From an uncultured Prevotella sp. (lineage in GTDB: Bacteria > Bacteroidota > Bacteroidia > Bacteroidales > Bacteroidaceae), in the NCBI GenBank assembly GCA_946415245.1, contig CAMKRS010000003.1:36350-100349 (forward strand): a stretch of DNA of 64,000 bases, written 5' to 3'. A model generated the notes under the pieces. That model was not told the DNA's origin. It saw nothing but the letters and a program-made list of their open reading frames with translations, and did not search any database. Position 1 is the first letter of the stretch. Every line of letters begins with the position of its first letter. Below are positions 58,287 through 64,000 of the stretch, piece by piece. The translations under genes and the position numbers were made by a program.

Positions 58287-59090
58287 ATGATACGACCAGC
58301 ACTTCATTTCTATGATTTTGGTGAAAGCGTAAAGGCCTTCAGCAGCACTCGAAAGAGGGGCTGTAGTGAGGGCAACTACGCAGAGTTTAATATCAATCAT
58401 TATTGTGGCGACAGCGAAGATGCGATACAAATAAATCGCACTTCGCTGTGCCAGTATTTAGAAATTAGCAATGACCGTCTGATAATGCCTCATCAGGTGC
58501 ATCAGACGGAGATTGTGGCTATCGATGAGGCTTTTCTCAGGCTTTCTGCAGATGAGCAGAAGGCGAGACTTGAGGGCGTAGATGCGCTCATGACAGGTGT
58601 TGCTGGTGTCTGTATCGGTGTGTCTACTGCGGATTGTATCCCTGTGCTTGTGTATGATAAGGTGCAGCGTGTTTCTTGTGCCATTCATGCAGGTTGGAGA
58701 GGCACCGTCAAACGTATCGTGGAGAAGGCTGTGGAGACGATGATTTCCGTTTATGGCTCGCGTCCTTCAGACCTCCTGGCTCAGATAGGCCCAGGCATTC
58801 ATCTCGAGAGTTTCGAGGTGGGCGATGAGGTATATGAAGCCTTTGCTCATGAGGGTTTTGAGATGGAATCCATCAGTAGAAGATACCCTGCATCAGATGG
58901 CTCTTCTATCACGAAATGGCACATCGATCTGCCTGAATGCAATCGTCAGCAACTGCTCTCCAAAGGCATTCCCCAGAGCCAGATTTCTGTTTCTGAGGTC
59001 TGCACTTTCCAACAGTCTGACACCTATTTCTCTGCCCGTCGTCTGGGCATCAATTCAGGTCGTATCTTTACAGGAATCCTGATGTTTTAA
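58287..59090 (+). CDS. pgeF: Peptidoglycan editing factor PgeF / YfiH-YlmD family
   Basis: MPHQVHQTEIV; TADCIPVLVYD; AIHAGWRGTVKRIVEKAV; YFSARRLGINSGRI. Confidence 0.92.
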   Translation: MIRPALHFYDFGESVKAFSSTRKRGCSEGNYAEFNINHYCGDSEDAIQINRTSLCQYLEISNDRLIMPHQVHQTEIVAIDEAFLRLSADEQKARLEGVDALMTGVAGVCIGVSTADCIPVLVYDKVQRVSCAIHAGWRGTVKRIVEKAVETMISVYGSRPSDLLAQIGPGIHLESFEVGDEVYEAFAHEGFEMESISRRYPASDGSSITKWHIDLPECNRQQLLSKGIPQSQISVSEVCTFQQSDTYFSARRLGINSGRIFTGILMF

Positions 59091-61852
59091 TGCGCCTCCA
59101 ACCAATTTTCTCCGAAGCCGGAATCAGCTACGAGGGGCACACTTAATGGGAAGGCCTTCTGCATCTCTTCGATGACGATGGCTTCCACCTTTTCTTTTTC
59201 CTCGGGATAGACGCTGAAATTGAGTTCATCGTGTACTTGGAGAATCATCTTGCTTCGGATGCCCTCTTTTTTGAATCGTTCGTGAATATGAATCATCGCC
59301 ACCTTGATGATATCCGCAGCAGTGCCCTGAATTGGGGCGTTGATGGCATTGCGCTCTGCAAAACCACGAACGGTGGCGTTGTGGGAGTTGATATCCGGAA
59401 GATAACGACGACGTCCGAATAGGGTAGTGACATAGCCCTTTTGACGAGCCACTTCCTTCGATTTCTCCATATAATCTTGCACCTGTGGGAAGGTGGCAAA
59501 GTAACCATCAATCAACATCTTGGCTTCATCGCGAGGGATATCGAGACGCTCTGCAAGACCAAAAACGGTGATACCATAGATGATACCGAAGTTAGCTCGT
59601 TTCGACTTGGTACGCTCATCGCGCGTCACCTCTTCGATAGGTTTCTTATAGATGTTTGCTGCTGTGGCTGCATGCAGATCCTTGCCTTCCTTGAAGACCT
59701 CTATCATCTGAGGATCCTGCGAGAGATGGGCCATCACACGCAATTCAATCTGGGAATAATCTGCTGAAAAGAACAGACAACCGGGCTCTGGGATAAAGGC
59801 CTTGCGAATTTCCTTGCCATCCTCACCTCTGATGGGGATATTCTGCAAGTTCGGATCCGAGGAGCTCAGACGACCTGTGGCGGTGATGGTCTGATTGAAT
59901 GACGTGTGAATATGTCCTGTACGAGGATTGATCAGCTTCGGTAAGGCATCGACGTAGGTGCCGATGAGTTTTTTTAAACCTCTGTGTTCCAAGATGTCTG
60001 CAACAATCTCGTGTTTGTTTCGCAGTTGTTGGAGCACTTCCTCAGAGGTGACATATTGGCCAGTCTTCGTCTTCTTGGCCTTCTCAACGATTTTGAGTTT
60101 ATCGAAGAGGATTTCACCCACTTGCTTGGGTGAAGCAATATTAAAAGGTACGCCCGCAAGTTCGTAGATACGACGTTCGAGCTCGTTCATACGGTCTGTG
60201 AAAACCTTTGACGTTTCTTTCAGTGATTCCGTATCGAGACAAACACCATTCATCTCCATTTCTGCCAACACGGGCATCAATGGCATCTCTATCTCGTAGA
60301 ATAGTTTTTCGCATTCGAACTTCTTCAGTTCTGGCTCCAGCTTGTTCTTCAGGCGCAATGTGATGTCTGCATCCTCCGCAGCATATTCGTACACCTGAGA
60401 GGGTAGGAGGTCGCGCATCGATTTCTGGTTCTTACCCTTGGGACCAATGAGCTCATCAATATGGATGGTCTGATAGTTCAGATAGATCTCAGCCATATAG
60501 TCCATATTGTGATGCAGTTCGGGTTGGATGAGGTAGTGGGCGATCATCGTGTCCCACATCGGACCTGCGAGATGGATGTCATAGTTGCGAAGTACTTCGA
60601 GGTCATATTTCAGATTCTGGCCGATTTTCAGAATTTGCTCGTTCTCATAGATGTCTTTAAAGATATTAACAATTCGCAACGCTTCTTCACGTTTTGCCGG
60701 AATCGGCACATAGAAGGCCTCAAATTCCTTCACCGCGAAGCTCAAACCCACCAATTCTGCGTCAATCGATGAGGTTGAAGTTGTTTCTGTGTCTAGACTG
60801 AGAATTTCGTTTGTCAAAAAATAATCATGAAGTTTCTGCAAATCTTCCTCATTTTCAACGAGTTTGTAATCATGAGCCACCGTTTTCAGGCTCTCAAAAC
60901 TCGAATTTTCGCTCAAATTCGCCCCGTCGGCAGGAAATTCTGCAAAGAGATCGAGTTGTCCGTTAACGGGAATTTGCGGTTTTTGGCTTTTTTTTAGAAC
61001 TCGGTCCGCGAACGATTTCATCTCCAGTTCAGAGAGCAGACGACCCAATTCTTTCTCATCGGGGTCGACAAGTTTCAAATTTTCCATATCGAGTTCGATG
61101 GGCACATCCGTTTTGATGGTTGCCAAGAAATAACTCATCTTGATATCGTCGATATGCTCCTCCACTTTTTCGCGAAGTTTACCCTTGATTTCTGACGAAC
61201 GAGCCAGTAATCCTTCGATGGAACCGAAGTCATTGATGAGTTTCACGGCCGTTTTCTCACCCACACCAGGACATCCTGGGAAATTATCCGCTGAATCACC
61301 CATCAATGCCAACAGATCAATGACTGATTCTGTCGATGGAATGCCATATTTTTCGCAGACTTCCTTGGGTCCCATTGTCTCATAACCACCTCCGTGACGG
61401 GGGCGGAATATCTTCACGTTGTCGCTCACTAGCTGTCCATAGTCCTTATCTGGGGTCAGCATGTAGGTCTCAATACCGTTGGAACCGGCTTTTTTTGCCA
61501 AAGTTCCGATGACGTCATCAGCCTCAAATCCATCCACTTGCAAGATAGGGATACGGTAAGCCTTTAACAGATCCTTGATGATGGGCACGGCCTTGCGGAT
61601 ATCCTCTGGCGTCTCTTCGCGCTGAGCCTTATACTCCGGAAAAGCCTCGCTGCGGAAGGTAGGACCATGAGGATCGAAGGCCACACCGATATGGGTGGGC
61701 TTTTCTTTCGTGAGCACCTCGTTGAGGGTATTCAGGAAGCCCATGATGGCACTTGTGTTCAGACCTTTCGAGTTGATTCGAGGGTTTTTGATGAACGCAT
61801 AATAACTGCGATAAATGAGCGCATACGCGTCTAAAAGAAACAATTTCTGCAT
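59087..61852 (-). CDS. polA: DNA polymerase I
   Basis: 5'-nuclease N-term; DYSQIELRVMAHLSQD; TKSKRANFGIIYGITVFGLAERL; QVHDELNF. Confidence 0.98.
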   Translation of the reverse strand: MQKLFLLDAYALIYRSYYAFIKNPRINSKGLNTSAIMGFLNTLNEVLTKEKPTHIGVAFDPHGPTFRSEAFPEYKAQREETPEDIRKAVPIIKDLLKAYRIPILQVDGFEADDVIGTLAKKAGSNGIETYMLTPDKDYGQLVSDNVKIFRPRHGGGYETMGPKEVCEKYGIPSTESVIDLLALMGDSADNFPGCPGVGEKTAVKLINDFGSIEGLLARSSEIKGKLREKVEEHIDDIKMSYFLATIKTDVPIELDMENLKLVDPDEKELGRLLSELEMKSFADRVLKKSQKPQIPVNGQLDLFAEFPADGANLSENSSFESLKTVAHDYKLVENEEDLQKLHDYFLTNEILSLDTETTSTSSIDAELVGLSFAVKEFEAFYVPIPAKREEALRIVNIFKDIYENEQILKIGQNLKYDLEVLRNYDIHLAGPMWDTMIAHYLIQPELHHNMDYMAEIYLNYQTIHIDELIGPKGKNQKSMRDLLPSQVYEYAAEDADITLRLKNKLEPELKKFECEKLFYEIEMPLMPVLAEMEMNGVCLDTESLKETSKVFTDRMNELERRIYELAGVPFNIASPKQVGEILFDKLKIVEKAKKTKTGQYVTSEEVLQQLRNKHEIVADILEHRGLKKLIGTYVDALPKLINPRTGHIHTSFNQTITATGRLSSSDPNLQNIPIRGEDGKEIRKAFIPEPGCLFFSADYSQIELRVMAHLSQDPQMIEVFKEGKDLHAATAANIYKKPIEEVTRDERTKSKRANFGIIYGITVFGLAERLDIPRDEAKMLIDGYFATFPQVQDYMEKSKEVARQKGYVTTLFGRRRYLPDINSHNATVRGFAERNAINAPIQGTAADIIKVAMIHIHERFKKEGIRSKMILQVHDELNFSVYPEEKEKVEAIVIEEMQKAFPLSVPLVADSGFGENWLEAH

Positions 61853-61940
61853 AACTTTCTTAATTTTCGGTGTAAAATTACATAATTTCTTTGAATTCCA
61901 ATGTATTTTTACTATTTTTGCATCGAAAAATATGTGTTAG

Positions 61941-62915
61941 ATGGATTATTTGTCAATCATACGCAAGCCCATCGAGGGTGAGATGAACGACTTTGTGAGG
62001 TTGTTCGACGAGAGTTTGTCACAAGGTGAAGGACTGCTGGAACAGGTGCTTTCCCATATCCGTCAGAGGGGCGGAAAGCGTATGCGTCCGATGCTGATTC
62101 TGCTGTCTGCAAAGAACTTTGGTGAGGTGTCGGATGTTACCCAGAATGCGGCCCTCGGATTGGAGTTGTTGCATACGGCCAGTCTTGTTCACGACGATGT
62201 GGTGGATGAGAGTAGCGAGCGCAGAGGTCAGCCCTCAGTGAATGCTTCTTATAATAATAAGGTGGCTGTGCTCGTGGGTGATTATATCCTCTCCACAGCT
62301 TTGCTTCGTGTGGCGCTTTCGAATAATCATAGAATCGTACAACATCTGGCAGAACTTGGACGAACACTTGCTGCTGGTGAAATCCTACAACTTTCGAATA
62401 TTTCGAATCAGGTGATTTCGGAAGATGTTTATTATCAGGTGATTGATAAGAAGACGGCTGTACTCTTTGAGTCGTGTGCAGCGCTTGGCGCCCTCTCCGT
62501 TGGTGTATCAGAAGAGGAGATTGAGAAAGCCAAAAAGTTCGGACATAACATCGGTATGATTTTCCAGATTCGCGATGATATTTTTGATTACTATGATTCT
62601 AAGGAAATAGGTAAGCCGACAGGTAATGATATGACGGAAGGAAAGTTGACTTTGCCTGTCATCTATGCCCTGAATCATACGGATATGCCCGCTATGCAGA
62701 CCCTCGCCAAGAAGGTAAAAGCTGGCACGATCAATCCTGATGAAATCGCTGTATTAGTGGAGTTTACCAAACAGAATGGTGGTATAGATTATGCGGAACG
62801 GAAGATGGAGGAGTTTGCCAAAGAGGCTCAGAAATATATCGATGAAAGCGTGAAACCTGAGTTGAAAGACGCCTTCACCGCCTATCTCGATTACGTCATT
62901 CAACGTAAGTTATAA
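61941..62915 (+). CDS. Polyprenyl synthetase family protein
   Basis: RGGKRMRPML; LLHTASLVHDDVVDESSERRGQPSVN; IRDDIFDYYDSKEIGKPTGNDMTEGKLTLP. Confidence 0.95.
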   Translation: MDYLSIIRKPIEGEMNDFVRLFDESLSQGEGLLEQVLSHIRQRGGKRMRPMLILLSAKNFGEVSDVTQNAALGLELLHTASLVHDDVVDESSERRGQPSVNASYNNKVAVLVGDYILSTALLRVALSNNHRIVQHLAELGRTLAAGEILQLSNISNQVISEDVYYQVIDKKTAVLFESCAALGALSVGVSEEEIEKAKKFGHNIGMIFQIRDDIFDYYDSKEIGKPTGNDMTEGKLTLPVIYALNHTDMPAMQTLAKKVKAGTINPDEIAVLVEFTKQNGGIDYAERKMEEFAKEAQKYIDESVKPELKDAFTAYLDYVIQRKL

Positions 62916-62918
62916 AGA

Positions 62919-62945
62919 AAAACCCTCGCGATCGCGAGGGCTTTT
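62919..62945. terminator. Bidirectional terminator between convergent genes
   Basis: AAAAACCCTCGCGATCGCGAGGGCTTTTT; perfect 18-bp palindrome. Confidence 0.9.
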
Positions 62946-62948
62946 TGT

Positions 62949-63866
62949 TTAGAAGAACTTTGTCTCTACGCCAGTCAGTTCGCTGAGCAAGAGATTTGCC
63001 AGTCGGCTGGTACCCAATCGGAACAGCTCATTGGTGAGCCATTTTTCGCCCAGGAGCTCTTTAACGATGGTATAGTAGATAAGTGCATCCATGACCGAAT
63101 TAATGCCGCCAGCGGGCTTAAAACCAACCATTACGCCCGTTTCATCGTAGTATTCCTTGATGGCCTGACACATGACGTAAGCTGCTTCGGGTGTTGCGCT
63201 GATCTTTTCCTTGCCTGTCGAGGTCTTGATATAATCGGCACCAGAATACATTGCCAACAACGAAGCCTTCTTGATGTTAGCGCAGGAACCTAAGTCGCCA
63301 GTTTCGAGGATCACCTTCATGGGCACTTCGCCACAGGTCTCCTTCTGCTGCTGGATTTCGTCGCAAACGGTCTCGTAATCGCCGCTCAGGAACTCGCCCA
63401 CGTGCATCACGATATCCACATTCTCAGCGCCGTCGCGAATGGCCAAGCCTGTCTCTACGGTCTTCACTTCAATCAGGGCCTGCGAAGAGGGGAATGCACC
63501 ACTCACGCAAGTGGGAATCACGCCCTCAACCTCCAATGATTCGCTTACCAGTTTAGTAAAGCGAGGGTAGGTGACAACGGTGGCCACATGAGGCATTTGC
63601 GGATATTCGTTGGCGAACTTGTTGACCTTCTCAACCAATTGCAACACGCTCTCTGCGGAGTCCTGCGTGGTAAGGGTTGTCAACTCGATGCTGCCGAACA
63701 TGAAACGCTTCACTTCGGGTGTATCGTTCTGAGGTACTTTCTCTGCAATGATTTTCTTCACTGCTTCCTTCACTTCCTCGTCCGAAATCTTGAGGTTGTA
63801 CTTGCCCAGAGCCTCTTCAATCTTGCTCTTCTGGGGCATCTCGTGGTGATGATGATGTTCTGCCAT
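62949..63866 (-). CDS. deoC: Deoxyribose-phosphate aldolase
   Basis: ADYIKTSTGK; VGFKPAGGI; KVILETGDL. Confidence 0.94.
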   Translation of the reverse strand: MAEHHHHHEMPQKSKIEEALGKYNLKISDEEVKEAVKKIIAEKVPQNDTPEVKRFMFGSIELTTLTTQDSAESVLQLVEKVNKFANEYPQMPHVATVVTYPRFTKLVSESLEVEGVIPTCVSGAFPSSQALIEVKTVETGLAIRDGAENVDIVMHVGEFLSGDYETVCDEIQQQKETCGEVPMKVILETGDLGSCANIKKASLLAMYSGADYIKTSTGKEKISATPEAAYVMCQAIKEYYDETGVMVGFKPAGGINSVMDALIYYTIVKELLGEKWLTNELFRLGTSRLANLLLSELTGVETKFF

Positions 63867-63899
63867 AATCGTTTTATTTTAGCGTTAATAATAATGTTT

Positions 63900-64000
63900 T
63901 TATGCCATTAATTTCTTGTTGTGGATGTGGCGGAGAGAGTCGCGTTGGGTCTTCTTCTCGATGCTCTTTTCGAGCTCCTGAGTGAGGTCTACGCCTGTCT
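63900..64000 (-). CDS. C-terminus of a MazG-like nucleotide pyrophosphohydrolase (cut by right edge)
   Basis: Minus-strand frame reads TGVDLTQELEKSIEKKTQRDSLRHIHNKKLMA*; lies upstream of deoC. Confidence 0.5.
   Translation of the reverse strand, partial: TGVDLTQELEKSIEKKTQRDSLRHIHNKKLMA

Overview
Chromosomal window from a Bacteroidales bacterium, most likely Prevotella-like. This rests on TAnnTTTG promoters, PorZ/type IX tails, BspA-type LRRs, Bacteroidales lipoproteins and protein-family content. Most of it is core metabolism: metY, rnc-fabF-acpP, nadA, leuS-yitT-rdgB-porZ-cotH, mutS, lgt, ychF, polA, deoC. The accessory part is about 7.8-28 kb. It holds a VirE-like primase/helicase gene and two ECF sigma / predicted dual-membrane anti-sigma-beta-barrel pairs. 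It also holds a lipoprotein serpin, a BspA-like protein, a radical SAM/lipoprotein pair and a HigBA module whose toxin has an in-frame TGA. The strongest unexplained signals are noncoding. (1) A ~550-bp imperfect inverted repeat upstream of the VirE-like gene encloses two identical 16-bp palindromes and four repeats spaced exactly 21 bp apart. (2) A ~70-bp promoter-plus-leader cassette occurs four times between 18.98 and 22.2 kb, ahead of envelope-protein genes. (3) A cluster of DnaA boxes in an AT-rich gap at 33.97-34.32 kb is a candidate oriC. (4) Dyad arrays with 22-bp spacing lie at 27.18 and 47.48 kb. (5) Heptamer/octamer microsatellites lie inside coding sequences (ccsBA, rnc, a sigma-linked anti-sigma gene, porZ). 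All comparisons were made by eye; no searches or folding programs were run.
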